Of a stretch of 64,000 bases of DNA, positions 47,739-57,067 are shown in pieces. The position numbers were made by a program, and so were the translations under genes. The stretch is from Hydractinia symbiolongicarpus. Taxonomy: Eukaryota; Cnidaria; Hydrozoa; Anthoathecata; Hydractiniidae. Below the pieces are notes generated by a model. It ran no database searches, was not told the origin of the DNA, and was given only the letters and a program-made list of their open reading frames with translations. The number at the start of each line of letters is the position of its first letter. Within the stretch, counting starts at the first letter, position 1. Location of the stretch: positions 28,014,001-28,078,000 of the forward strand of contig NC_079882.1 of assembly GCF_029227915.1 (NCBI RefSeq), written 5' to 3'.

Positions 47739-48761
47739 ATGAATGATTCCCGTCTCCGCAAAGAAAGGAGATTGGTTAATCAAAAAGTTGACGAGATTTT
47801 AAACGGTGAAGATAGTGATCAACATGACCTGTTAAGCAATCCTTCTGACAATGAAAATGATAGATGTATCAGTTGTGATGACGAGCCTTTAGATTCCTCA
47901 TTCTCATCAAATGAAAATGAAATTCTGTATAACAGTCTGGATACAGTGACCAATCCAGAATCATTAATTTTATCTGACATTTCACGATGGGCAGCTAAAA
48001 GTGGATGTTCCAGAGAGTGTTTAAATCAACTTTTGTTGATATTACGTAAACATGGCATGACTGAACTTCCTGCAGATAGTAGAACTCTACTTGAAACACC
48101 ACGTCATGTCGAAACTGCTCATAAATGTGGTGGAATTTATTCTTATGTTGGTATTGTTAAACAAGTGAAAAAGATGTTAAAACTTCACCACTGTCTTATG
48201 AATGAAAACAATCTTTTTTTGACAGTAAACATAGATGGCCTTCCTTTGTCAAAGTCATCTCAATCACAGTTATGGCCGATCCTTGGTTCGTTGAACAACT
48301 CTGACAGTGTTTTTGTTATTGCTCTCTATCATGGCACCTCAAAGCCCAATTCTACAAATGAATTTTTGGAAGATTTTTTAAACGAAGTAAATTTTCTTCA
48401 GATAAATGGCCTGGAAGTTGAGGAAAAAACATTTCAATTTTTTTTAAAAGCATTTGTATGTGATGCACCGGCAAGAGCTTTCTTGAAGTGTGTAGTCGGT
48501 CATACTGGGTATTATTCATGTGAGAGGTGTAATATAAAAGGCCAGTATATTGACAACCGAGTAGTATTTCTTCATGATGGTTCAGAAATAGCAAGGAACG
48601 ATCAACATTTTAAACAATTTTTATACCATCCACACCAGAAATGTATCAGTCCATTAGTCTCTCAGCTTAATTTTGATTGTGTGTCAAAGTTTACATTGGA
48701 CTATATGCACCTTGTGTTGTTAGGAGTGATGAAGCGTATGTTGCAGTTCTTAACTAACTAA
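47739..48761 (+). CDS. CACTA-type transposase, C-terminally truncated
   Basis: 341 residues from the ATG at 47739 (after a TTTTCAG acceptor at 47714-47720; upstream codons are open but not conserved). The N-terminus is acidic (EDSDQHDLLSNPSDNENDR). The transposase core has NIDGLPLSKSSQSQLWPILG with the first Asp, FVIALYHGTSKP, FVCDAPARAFLK with the second Asp, a CERCNIKGQY zinc-ligand block and LDYMHLVLLGVMKRML. The frame ends in a TAACTAAACTAA-type simple repeat where family members continue for several hundred residues with the third acidic residue. Truncated by the repeat expansion and later stops, it is likely inactive. Confidence 0.8.
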   Translation: MNDSRLRKERRLVNQKVDEILNGEDSDQHDLLSNPSDNENDRCISCDDEPLDSSFSSNENEILYNSLDTVTNPESLILSDISRWAAKSGCSRECLNQLLLILRKHGMTELPADSRTLLETPRHVETAHKCGGIYSYVGIVKQVKKMLKLHHCLMNENNLFLTVNIDGLPLSKSSQSQLWPILGSLNNSDSVFVIALYHGTSKPNSTNEFLEDFLNEVNFLQINGLEVEEKTFQFFLKAFVCDAPARAFLKCVVGHTGYYSCERCNIKGQYIDNRVVFLHDGSEIARNDQHFKQFLYHPHQKCISPLVSQLNFDCVSKFTLDYMHLVLLGVMKRMLQFLTN

Positions 48762-48791
48762 ACTAAACTAAACTAACTAAACTTAACTAAA
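48751..48791. repeat. (AACTA/AAACT)n simple repeat ending the transposase frame
   Basis: TAACTAACTAAACTAAAC-type tandem units interrupt the transposase coding sequence; recognisable coding resumes just after with GPLQIRLSSN. Confidence 0.8.
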
Positions 48792-50765
48792 GGGCCACTT
48801 CAAATCAGGTTATCATCTAATCACATCTCACAAATTTCTTCTCGCTAAGATTATTTATTATATTGTGATTGTTTAACACCCTGTCTATAAAAAACTTGTT
48901 AAGGATTCAATTTCATTGGCATTATTGTTTACTTTTAATAGTTCGGCTTTCAATAATCTGTCATCAATATTGACACATCAGCCTTGCTTTGAAGAAAGTG
49001 GAAACACGTACGTTTTTGATTTAATTATTTTATTCGTTGTGTGATAATATGTTTGTAATGTGAAAATGTATGTGTAATGTTTTATTGAGTTTTTGGGTCA
49101 TTCTGAAGATTAGTTTCCGAATTTTTATAGCTCTCAAAGTTCATCAAAAAAACCATCATTAGACGTCTTTTAGAAATGCGGAAGATGTCTAAAAGACGTC
49201 TTTTAGACATCTTTGTGCCGGCTGGGATGTTGTTTAATCGCTAATGCCTCTTTAAATTTTCTTTTAATAAAATTGTTTTCCCTATAGAGAATTTCTATTT
49301 TCTCAAAGTTCATTTCGTGTTTTGTTTCTTTAATGTGTTTGGACATTCCAGAGACGTTTTCTTTATCGTTTTTTGCGCCATTTTTGTGTTCTTTTATTCG
49401 TGTTGTCAACTTCCTTCCTGTTTCTCCTATGTAATATTTTCCACAATCTCCACACGTTACTTTATATACAACACCTGATTCATTGTCCTGGTTTCCGTTT
49501 TTCAATATTTTGTTGCCTTTTACAACATTTTTTAGCGCTTTGTTTTTCGTATGTGTTAATTTTACATTAAATTTCTTGCATACTCTGGCGATTTGTTCTG
49601 AGATGCCTTTTTCATAGGGTAAAAACAATCGAATTGAATTCGTGTCGTCATCTGTCTGGTTTCTTCCATTACATTCTTTGTTTAATGTTTCTTTTATCGT
49701 TTTTGTTACGATGTTCTTGGGAAACTCATTTAATTGCATAGTTTTTTGTATATAATTCAATTCTTCTTTGAGGTCTGCTTCTTCTGTGCAAATGGTTTTT
49801 GCTCTTCTCGTTAAAGTTTTAATTGTCGATAGTTTTACGTGTAAAGGTTGGTTTGACGTATAATTAGTGTATTGTCCCGTATGCGTAGGTTTTTTATACA
49901 CTTTTGTTTTCACTGTATTATCATCTTTTCTCATTATTAAACAATCCAAAACTGGGATCTGGTCATCCTTTTCTTCCTCCGCTGTGAATTTTACCTTTGA
50001 ATGAATGTTATTCAGCTCATTTAAGGTGTCCTCCGTTTTATGTTTTGTAACAGTGAACGTATCGTCTACTTTTCTTAGCCAAATTCTTGGTGCGTGTAAC
50101 ATTGAGTAGATACTATTTTCTTCTATTCTTTGAATGTAGATTTCGGCAAAACATGGCGACGCAGGTGATCCGATGAAGAGACCATCCGCCTGGTTGTAGA
50201 ATTTGTTTCCTATTTTGAAGGTCATAAATTCAACTGAGATTTTCACGAGACGTACTAAGGCTTCTTTATTAACATTTGTTTTAAAAGTGTCTTCTCTGAT
50301 TCTCCTTTCTACTTCATGTATGACTTCAGATTTTGGTAGGGAAGGGTACATATCTGCAATATCAAAACTCACCAACTTCTCATTCTCGTCCAAATTAATT
50401 TCTTTTACTTTGTTAACAAATTGCTCCGTGTCTTTTATGTATGATTTTGCTGATGTTGTTAGATATTTAAGTTCTTTACTAACAAATTTAGCAATTTTGT
50501 AGAATACAGATCCTTGAGTGTTTATTATAAGTCTGACCTTTAGTGGGTTTTTATGAGTTTTTAATGATGGTCTTGCCATAGGTGTTGACGGCGTAATTTG
50601 TTTTAATTGTTTCATTTGTTCTATCGATAACATGTTTTCTTTTCGGAGATTTGCGATTTCCTTGTTAATAGCCGTTTTTGCTTTCTCAATATTATCACTT
50701 TTCAGTTCTACATATCTCTCTTTGTTGGATAATTCTTGATGAAATAAGACGAAATAAGATGAAAT

Positions 50766-51001
50766 AAGATGAAATAAGACGATTATCTGAAATTTGGGAA
50801 AACATACTATAATTTTTAACGACTTTTATTGTTAATAAACGATTTTTATACATTTTATTTTTATCAAGAGAATTTTTAACATTTTGTACATGCATGTTGA
50901 AAGACGTTTTTACTTGGGATCTGAAGATGCTCTGACAAAGATCAGGGAGAAAATTTATCAAAATTTAATTTGTTATTTATTGCCTTAAACCCAAGAAATA
51001 T
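50766..51001 (+). repeat. Right Penelope terminal copy, inverted
   Basis: Complement of 46020-46255. It is preceded by a short GAAATAAGAT tandem array (about 50750-50780). Confidence 0.85.
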
Positions 51002-51013
51002 GTTCTAGTTATT

Positions 51014-51902
51014 GTTGTAAAATTGCTTCGCAATAAAGATGGAGCAGCAAGAGGCGAAAAATGTTTATAGTGTACTAGTTTCAAGCTGGAGCTTCAAAGA
51101 AGAAGCTCAATATTAAACAAAAAATCTCATCTAAAAATGTTGGAGAATCGGAGGAAGGGTAGCCAAAGGCACAGTGAAATTGGCGGCAAGGCAAGGGAAA
51201 CAGCAAGGCAGGGACAGGGATTGACTACATGGTGCATATTTTCAGTCTAGATTGCACGTGTTGTGCCTCTGAAACTCATTTTAGTTGTCTTATAGACATG
51301 TGCTTGGAATTAGTTTAGTAAGAAGCCAGTATAGCAAGTTATATAGAGAAAAATGTGCATATTTTTTATCATATCTGACACCAAGTATAATAGAGAAATA
51401 TTGATATCTTTAACATAGCTAGTTAGCTGTCTGAGAGCTTAAACTGACTAGGTGCTAGGCAAGAACTAAGTCTCTCCCAAGCACCTTCGATTTGTTTATG
51501 TATTTAGGTAGCTAAAAATTTATCGCCAGTTATGTCTCACTCACTTTTGGTAATAAAAACCCGGGTCGGTAAGACGGAAAAAGCCGGGGAAAAAATTTTG
51601 CGAGATATTTTTCAAAAGTAAATTTTTTTTCGCCAGAACTAATTTATGCAAAATTGACAAAAACTCTGGAAAATTAATTTTGGTAAAAATTAATTCCTAA
51701 AGGCAGTCCTGTGGCTACTGACTGTTTACAGGACGGCGAAAAAAAGTCTACAAACAATGTCGATTGGTGCTATACTGTCTTGGCCCTGGAAAAAAATTGC
51801 TTGCTTACTATCTGAAAAACCCGGGGAAAAATACGCCTGACCGACTCATTTTTGTGGGGTCTTCAGGACGGAACACAACATATTTATGATGGTAGCCTAA
51901 CA
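51014..51902. other. Spacer, no gene seen
   Basis: No coding frame is supported. A CCCGGGTCGG/CCGGGGAAAAA patch lies near 51560-51830 (AAAAACCCGGGGAAAAATACG). Confidence 0.45.
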
Positions 51903-52090
51903 CCATCATCATTCTCGGCTTAACGTCTGTTTTCCATGCTAGCATGGGTTGGACGGGGTATATTAATGACCCTCTTCCAATCTGATCTAGACTGTGTTAG
52001 ATCTAAACTCAACTTCCTCTCTATCAAGTCTGTCCTTATAACCTCCTGCCAAGTCTTTCTCGGTCTTTGGATAAATTTGAGATTAAAAGT
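51903..52090 (-). mobile_element. LINE 3' end fragment, inverted
   Basis: The minus-strand peptide has RPRKTWQEVIRTDL and SLDLTQSRSDWKRVI, matching the 1-345 element but retaining a segment (ERKL) that copy lacks. It is the same LINE family, 5'-truncated. Confidence 0.7.
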
Positions 52091-52155
52091 CAACTTGGTT
52101 CCTATGATTTTAAAAATATTGGTTTTTAATAACTTTAACAACTATAATACAATTA

Positions 52156-52225
52156 TGGCACGTGGCCTTGTAGTTATGGAGTTTGCTTCGTAATCATAAG
52201 ATCCGTGGTTTGGTCCACAGCGCGG
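52156..52225 (+). mobile_element. Possible tRNA-derived SINE head
   Basis: TGGCCTTGTAGTTATGGAG resembles a pol III A box and GTGGTTTGGTCCAC resembles a B box, spaced as in a tRNA, with a CTTCGTAA loop that would carry a CGT (Thr-like) anticodon. The acceptor stem does not pair, so this is not a functional tRNA. Confidence 0.4.
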
Positions 52226-52370
52226 GGTATGTTTAACAAGTGTCTTCAGGGTTCGAATTAGAAAATTAGAGTTGGTTTGCAAAAATTTTGGCACTCTGTA
52301 ACGAAGTAAACCACTATCTACATGTGGCCTGGGAACACCTTAGATCAATTATATACCATTTTTCTATTGT

Positions 52371-52529
52371 CGTTCTTTTTTATTAAGTTTTTAAAATGCG
52401 ATCTAAAAAAGCATTTCTATTGCCGTTCTTTGTTCTTAAACTTTTATAATGCGTTCTAAAACACCATTTCTATCACTGTTCTATGTTCTAAAGTTTTTAA
52501 AACATGATCTAAAAAAGCATTTCTATGGC
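52371..52529. repeat. Three tandem 52-bp units
   Basis: Units start at about 52371, 52424 and 52476 and share GTTCTWWGTTCT, TTTTAAAATGCGATCTAAAA and GCATTTCTAT. Related units occur in inverted orientation at 53255-53400. Confidence 0.7.
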
Positions 52530-53254
52530 CGCTTAAATATATTCCATTCGCAATTTTATCATTTTTTTGCAGTGCTTTGCAAAAAGGCATTTCGATTCGC
52601 AAATTGGGAATTGCGAACTACTAATTCTACAGCTACTGGTCAACCCATGCCATGTGAGGGAAATTGTGTAGGTAATGCCAGTGTATGCTTATGTATACAT
52701 TCTGAACACAGGACCTACATTAATAACAGTGTTTCAAACACTGAAGGGACTATATCCTGTATAAAAATACGGAATAATAATAACACTTTACAGGTGCATA
52801 TTTTATATTACACTTTGAATTTACAGCACACATAGCCTAGTTAACTTTTCCTGTAAAAACCTTTTTTATTATGCTACACAGGAGCTACAGTAAAGTCCAG
52901 ATGTAAACGTACCCTTACGTACAAGTTTCACACCCTTTTCTCTGAGGCAGTAGTTATTTATCTTTTGTTCTTAATAATTATCTTGCGATTCTTGTAGTCA
53001 TTAACTTGCGTGTAATAAACAAAAGATTCTTAAAGAACAAACATAGTGTGAACATTCCCAATAGCATATTTATAAATGTTATCAACTCTATCAATGTCAC
53101 ATAAAGAGCCATTGTTTAATAGTTTTATTAAATAAAAGTTTTGCGTGGAAACTAAATGGACTAGCGAGAAGGTATTTTTTGTTGTGCGGGGTCAATAAAG
53201 CTTTCATGCGATAGGAATAATTATATTTTAACAAAGATTAAAACTTTAATTTGA

Positions 53255-53400
53255 TAGAAAAGCTTCATCAGATTGCGTTTAAAAAATTTAAGAACTTTGT
53301 CAAAAAGCTTTTTTAGATCGCGTTTTAAATATTTAAAAAACAAAGAACCGCGTAGAAAAATTTTGTTGGATCGCATTTTAAAACTTTAATAACGAAGAGA
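53255..53400. repeat. Inverted relatives of the 52-bp units
   Basis: Blocks such as AGCTTTTTTAGATCGCGTTT and TTGGATCGCATTTTAAA are complements of the 52371-52529 units at the same spacing of about 52 bp. Confidence 0.55.
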
Positions 53401-54239
53401 GGTGATAAAAAATTTTTTTTAAATTTCGTTTCGAAAAAATTTATATTTTTTAAGTTTGTAATAACTCTTTATCCGAGATTTATTTTTTGGAAAAAGCATG
53501 TGTTTTTGACCAGAGAAAATCTCCCTACAATGAGCGTTTCCACCTTTTATTTGTGTCAAAAGTTATATTTTTAGACTCTATGGTATTAAAATTTAAGAAC
53601 AAAATGTTTTCACCATAAGTGTTTTGATCTTTCAAGAACATCAAAAGTTATTTTTTTAGATTTTTTCTTTCTTCGGTATTGAAATTTAATTTGTTTTCGA
53701 AATCTTATCTTGAAATGGAAATGTCCCTAACATAAGGTTTTTTCGTTTGCGTTGTTAAACGTTGCTTTTTATAAGAAGAACTTCTAAAGGTTTTGCATGT
53801 TAAAAAAATGAAATATTAAAACGTTTTAAAAAGTAGCAGCATTAGTTTTTTTTTTAAATATTTTGACCATTGAATTTGTTGTTTTTTAAAAGAGCTTGTG
53901 TTTTTAAAATATATGGAGATTAAAATCATGTTACTTACTTTAATTAGTTTCGTTGTTAAAAAAATAAATATTCAATGGCCTTCGCGTTTAATTTTTTCTC
54001 ATGCGGAGTATTGTTTATAAACAATGTTTCTTGCAATATTTTTCTTTTTAACACAAAGCAATTATTTTCGCCAATTATTGTGTTTTTAAATTAAAGCAAT
54101 TATTTTTGCAAGTTGAGCGTACATGTTCCCTTACATCTGGACAGTACTAAGCGTCTTTAGTGCAACTTCATACCGTGTTGCACATCCGTATAGGCATAAT
54201 AGATTTTCTAAGAAAGTACCGTGGACGGGTAACAGATGA

Positions 54240-54650
54240 TTATGTTAAATCTATGTTTAGATGCAATGCACCCTGTCAAATTGTGTTAACATTGATGAAA
54301 CTGAAAACTGTATACCATCATCATTAAAAGCATGGATTGACAAAGAGCTAAGAAGTGGAGTAGTTTACAAAATTCAATGTCCATGCTATAACACATGCTA
54401 TGTTGGACAAACAGTCAGGCATTTAATTACTCGCTTCAAAGAACACCTGTAAGCCTCGACACCAGTTAGATAACATGCCAAGCGTTGCTGTAACCTGGAA
54501 ATTACAAACAACAAACTCTCAATCTTAGGGTAAGCACACCGCTGTGCAGAATATTTAATGACTTTGGAAGCTCTGTGGGTCAGGGCAATCAAACCCACTT
54601 TAAACACCAAAGATGAGTACAGAAGCAGGGTGTTAACAATACAAGTTTAG
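54240..54650 (+). pseudogene. Penelope-like element fragment, GIY-YIG end
   Basis: The frame at 54261-54452 contains SGVVYKIQCPCYNTCYVGQT, a GIY-YIG endonuclease start, and stops at TAA. After frameshifts the C-terminus resumes at 54549-54650 as EYLMTLEALWVRAIKPTLNT then DEYRSRVLTIQV and TAG. The TLEAL...LNTKDE-RSR ending differs from the 46-51 kb element, so it belongs to another Penelope lineage. No RT core is seen upstream. Confidence 0.7.
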
Positions 54651-55337
54651 CTGTTGTATATAATGTAAACCACTAACATTTTCTTTTAAACTAATTAAAT
54701 GTTATTCCCTGGTGTGATTTTAACATTTAATTATGCTCATAACTTGAAATGTTGATAGATTTTATCTATATAAATTTTGTAAAAATTGTTTTTTGCTTTT
54801 TAGTAAGTATGAATAAATTGTATTTATTGCTTTTATTTATTTTAGTTATCTTGATGATGGAAGAAAATTCCGAAATATATTGATAAAAAATAAACTCATT
54901 GTTCGTGAATCACCTTTCTAATATCCTAACTTCCATTTAAATAACAACACAGGAAAGAGCTCGTTGTTACCCTGTGCAGCCAAAACAATAACTTAGCAAT
55001 AATTTTATTTTGTGCAAAATAAAAAGACAGTTTATAACCTGTTTTTACTATATTACACCAAAAACAATCATGCAACATTGTTTTGTTTTGTGGGAATATT
55101 TCACATAAACGATCAAAAACTAATTGTGTCACTTCGGTTGAAATAAAAACACCAGAAGCAGCTAAAAAAAAATCACACAGCTGGATAGAAATTTGTAAAT
55201 GCAAAAACGTTTTTGATATAGAAAAAATTTTATTTCTGTAACTTGAGTGAAATTGGTGCATTCTTTCTCATTAAAAAGAATGATGCAAAGGATACAACAA
55301 CCTCTATATTAAGTTTTACTTTAAACCCTCTGTTTTA
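54651..55337. other. Spacer before the Ngaro element
   Basis: No recognised gene. A 111-codon minus-strand frame at 54926-55261 has no known features. Confidence 0.45.
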
Positions 55338-55547
55338 GTGACTCATAAATATATATTTATGAGTGTTTAAATGCACACATATATAGATCTTCTTCCTACA
55401 GTACTCTGGTTTGTATTGCCCATAGTTAGTTCACCATTTACCTATGTGCCTTTTCTGGTCAGCAGCATATTTTTGGTCAGCAGTCTTGCTAGTATTTAAG
55501 CTGCAGTTGCCTCATGGTTTTCCTTTTCAGTTCTAGCAGTTTTTCTT
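55338..55547 (+). repeat. Ngaro A1 repeat
   Basis: 210 bases starting GTGACTCATAAATATATAT and ending CTAGCAGTTTTTCTT; the same as A2 at 59999-60208. Confidence 0.92.
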
Positions 55548-55627
55548 ATGCTTATGTCTGCTGCTTATTAATCCACTTAAATCTAATCAATCAATTTGCA
55601 ATCAAACCAATCTTTGGCTAATTAAAC

Positions 55628-57064
55628 ATGTATTTATCACCTATATGGATGCTGTTATATTTTATCTCACCTACTCAAACGCCAGATGGCTCAGAAGATG
55701 AAGATTCAACTTCTCAAACCTTCCAATCTGCTGCAATGTCTGTCGCTCTTGAGGAATCGTCCACACTCAAAAAGAAACGTATCCCAAAATGTCCTGGCTG
55801 CAAGGCACTTCTGGCTCTACACGACTTTGGTATTCCCAGTCGTCACTGTCCAGGTCGTCGTTCTAGCGCTACCAACACTGTCACATCAGCTGCTTCAGCA
55901 CTTTCCTCAACTATCGCTAATAACCCAATGTCTTCAATCCAAAGATCTTCGCCTCTGCAGTCTCACCTAAACAACCCAAACAAATCTTCTTCACCGTCTC
56001 AGCTAGCTGCTCTTCGAAATCAGCTGGCTGTCTTAGAACAGGAAGAGCTATCCCTAAGGGAAAGTTTACAAACAGAAGAGCAACACCTTCTCAATCAGAT
56101 TGCTGCTCGACAATCAGAATTAGCTAGGCTTCGCTCAGCTTCTTCCAGAAATGACTGCCCAGCACAAATTTTAAGCACTTCCCCGTTGCATCAAACTGTA
56201 AATCCAACCAATCGTGTCCAAGACAATCTCCGCCGTTCACCCCTTGACGTACAACCGCCATCTTGTTTTGCTTCCTTGCTTGCTCCGCAACAGTCCGCCA
56301 ATTTGTTGACCAATCGCACTGTCTTGTCACAACAACAAACACGCTCCCTATCGGATGTTTTTCGCCAGCAAGAAGACCGTAGTTCAGAATTGTTTCTGCG
56401 CCCTGCACTTTCTTCAAACACTGGAAATGGTAAGCCACTTCGTATAGTCGATTTTGTGTCTCGGCTTCGTCCTGTGGAGCAGGAGAAAGTTATTTCTACT
56501 GATCCTGGTTCTCAAACTACGCTAATGTTGGCCATTGGAAATAAGAAGCCAAGACTGGAATCTCTTTCCATGGAACAATATAACATAGCTAATTTGAGAA
56601 TTTTTTATGAATTATTGTCTTCTGCCAGATTGCCAACCTCGTCCGATTTACGTGACTATTTGTCTTATTCCATTAAGATCTTAGAGTTGGCTAGAAAGTA
56701 CACCTGGGAGTCTGTGCTAAAGTATGACGATGAATATCGAATTCTTCAGCACACATATGGCTATCCATGGAGCTTTGACAATAGCCATTTGCATGAAGTG
56801 ATGCTTATACCTCGTTGGGCCTCCCCTCCTGTCTGTAACCCTTCCAGTACCTTAAGTAAGGGAAATTCAGGTTCACCTGCCTCAGGATCGTCTTCAGGGT
56901 TTCCTACACATACTTCTTCCGGTGTGGAAATATGTCGTAATTTTAACCGCCAAAAAGGTTGCCAGAAAACAGAATGTAAATTCACCCACGTCTGCAACCG
57001 CAAAATTGGTAATCAGGCTTGTGGCAAACCTCATTCTGGACAAAACCACAATTCTGACAATTGA
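55628..57064 (+). CDS. Ngaro ORF1, gag-like protein with CCCH zinc finger
   Basis: 478 residues. Near the N-terminus a CPGC...H...C cluster (residues about 56-77) may bind zinc. A Gln/Leu-rich stretch at about 120-175 (LAALRNQLAVLEQEEL) looks like a coiled coil. The C-terminus has a CCCH finger, C-x8-C-x4-C-x3-H (CRNFNRQKGCQKTECKFTH), then a second Cys/His group. This is the nucleic-acid-binding end expected of a gag-like protein. The frame stops at TGA (57062-57064), and the next codon, CTA, continues in the same frame into the RT ORF without another stop. The start at 55628 is the first ATG after A1; an internal ATG near residue 37 is an alternative. Confidence 0.85.
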   Translation: MYLSPIWMLLYFISPTQTPDGSEDEDSTSQTFQSAAMSVALEESSTLKKKRIPKCPGCKALLALHDFGIPSRHCPGRRSSATNTVTSAASALSSTIANNPMSSIQRSSPLQSHLNNPNKSSSPSQLAALRNQLAVLEQEELSLRESLQTEEQHLLNQIAARQSELARLRSASSRNDCPAQILSTSPLHQTVNPTNRVQDNLRRSPLDVQPPSCFASLLAPQQSANLLTNRTVLSQQQTRSLSDVFRQQEDRSSELFLRPALSSNTGNGKPLRIVDFVSRLRPVEQEKVISTDPGSQTTLMLAIGNKKPRLESLSMEQYNIANLRIFYELLSSARLPTSSDLRDYLSYSIKILELARKYTWESVLKYDDEYRILQHTYGYPWSFDNSHLHEVMLIPRWASPPVCNPSSTLSKGNSGSPASGSSSGFPTHTSSGVEICRNFNRQKGCQKTECKFTHVCNRKIGNQACGKPHSGQNHNSDN

Positions 57065-57067
57065 CTA
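57062..57067 (+). promoter_or_regulatory. Candidate stop-codon readthrough site TGA-CTA
   Basis: A single in-frame TGA separates ORF1 from the RT ORF, followed directly by CTA. UGA CUA is an established leaky-stop context in animal and viral mRNAs. Readthrough here would make a gag-RT fusion; this is inferred from sequence. Confidence 0.6.

Larger units (their letters stand above)
46280..49226 (+). mobile_element. CACTA/EnSpm-type DNA transposon inside the Penelope ORF
   Basis: 2947 bp. Ends CCCAGCCGGCACAA and its exact complement, flanked by AT on both sides (46278-46279 and 49227-49228). Both ends carry AGACGTCTTTTAAAAGACGT-like palindromes, dense over the left 350 bp. It encodes a truncated transposase (47739-48761). 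Sequence after the ORF (KGPLQIRLSSNHISQISSR in frame with a later stop) shows that the C-terminal part has decayed, so this copy is probably non-autonomous. Confidence 0.85.
46209..50633 (-). pseudogene. Penelope RT with GIY-YIG endonuclease, split by CACTA
   Basis: The main frame runs from ATG 50633 (open further upstream to about 50720) down to 49203, where CACTA sequence supplies the last six residues and stop. RT motifs: RLIINTQGS, FDIADMYPSLP, GLFIGSPASPC and WLRKVDDTF, where the catalytic box reads KVDD instead of the usual YVDD. The C-terminal GIY-YIG domain is GVVYKVTCGDCGKYYIGETGR. Across the insertion (49227 to 46277, one AT kept) the frame stays open for 22 more codons ending SEIWENIL and TAA at 46209, so CACTA entered an unbroken ORF. 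The N-terminal region typical of Penelope proteins is absent. Confidence 0.85.
45963..51013 (-). mobile_element. Penelope-like element with 14-bp target duplication, interrupted by CACTA
   Basis: ATGTTCTAGTTATT occurs at 45963-45976 and 51000-51013, flanking the insertion. Inside, 236-bp inverted terminal copies (46020-46255 and 50766-51001) enclose a minus-strand RT plus GIY-YIG reading frame. Inverted terminal copies and a one-sided extra stretch (45977-46019) are known features of Penelope elements. Without the nested CACTA (46280-49226) the element is about 2.1 kb. Its 5' part is missing, because the RT frame runs directly into the inverted copy. Confidence 0.85.
52226..54239. other. Repeat-rich stretch with possible foldback element
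   Basis: Contains the 52-bp units, their inverted relatives at 53255-53400, and inverted ends GTCCAGATGTAA (52897) and TTACATCTGGAC (54132-54143). A cysteine-containing 128-codon frame at 52449-52835 is not supported by any family. Confidence 0.45.

Noticed and set aside
49373-50502. Plus-strand ORFs inside the Penelope RT
   Set aside because: They are antisense to the RT/GIY-YIG frame.
46020-51001. CRISPR-like or LTR interpretation of the paired repeats
   Set aside because: The 236-bp copies are inverted, flanked by a 14-bp target duplication and tied to a GIY-YIG RT frame, which fits a Penelope element, not LTRs or a CRISPR array.
52156-52225. Functional tRNA-Thr
   Set aside because: The A-box and B-box resemblance is present, but the acceptor stem does not pair and the T-stem has a mismatch; a SINE head is more likely.
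52449-52835. 128-codon ORF with CEGNCVGNASVCLC
   Set aside because: It starts inside the 52-bp repeat units, and I recognise no family or splice pattern; kept only as spacer content.
56124-57003. Minus-strand ORFs of 76-104 codons in Ngaro ORF1
   Set aside because: They are antisense shadows of the gag-like ORF.
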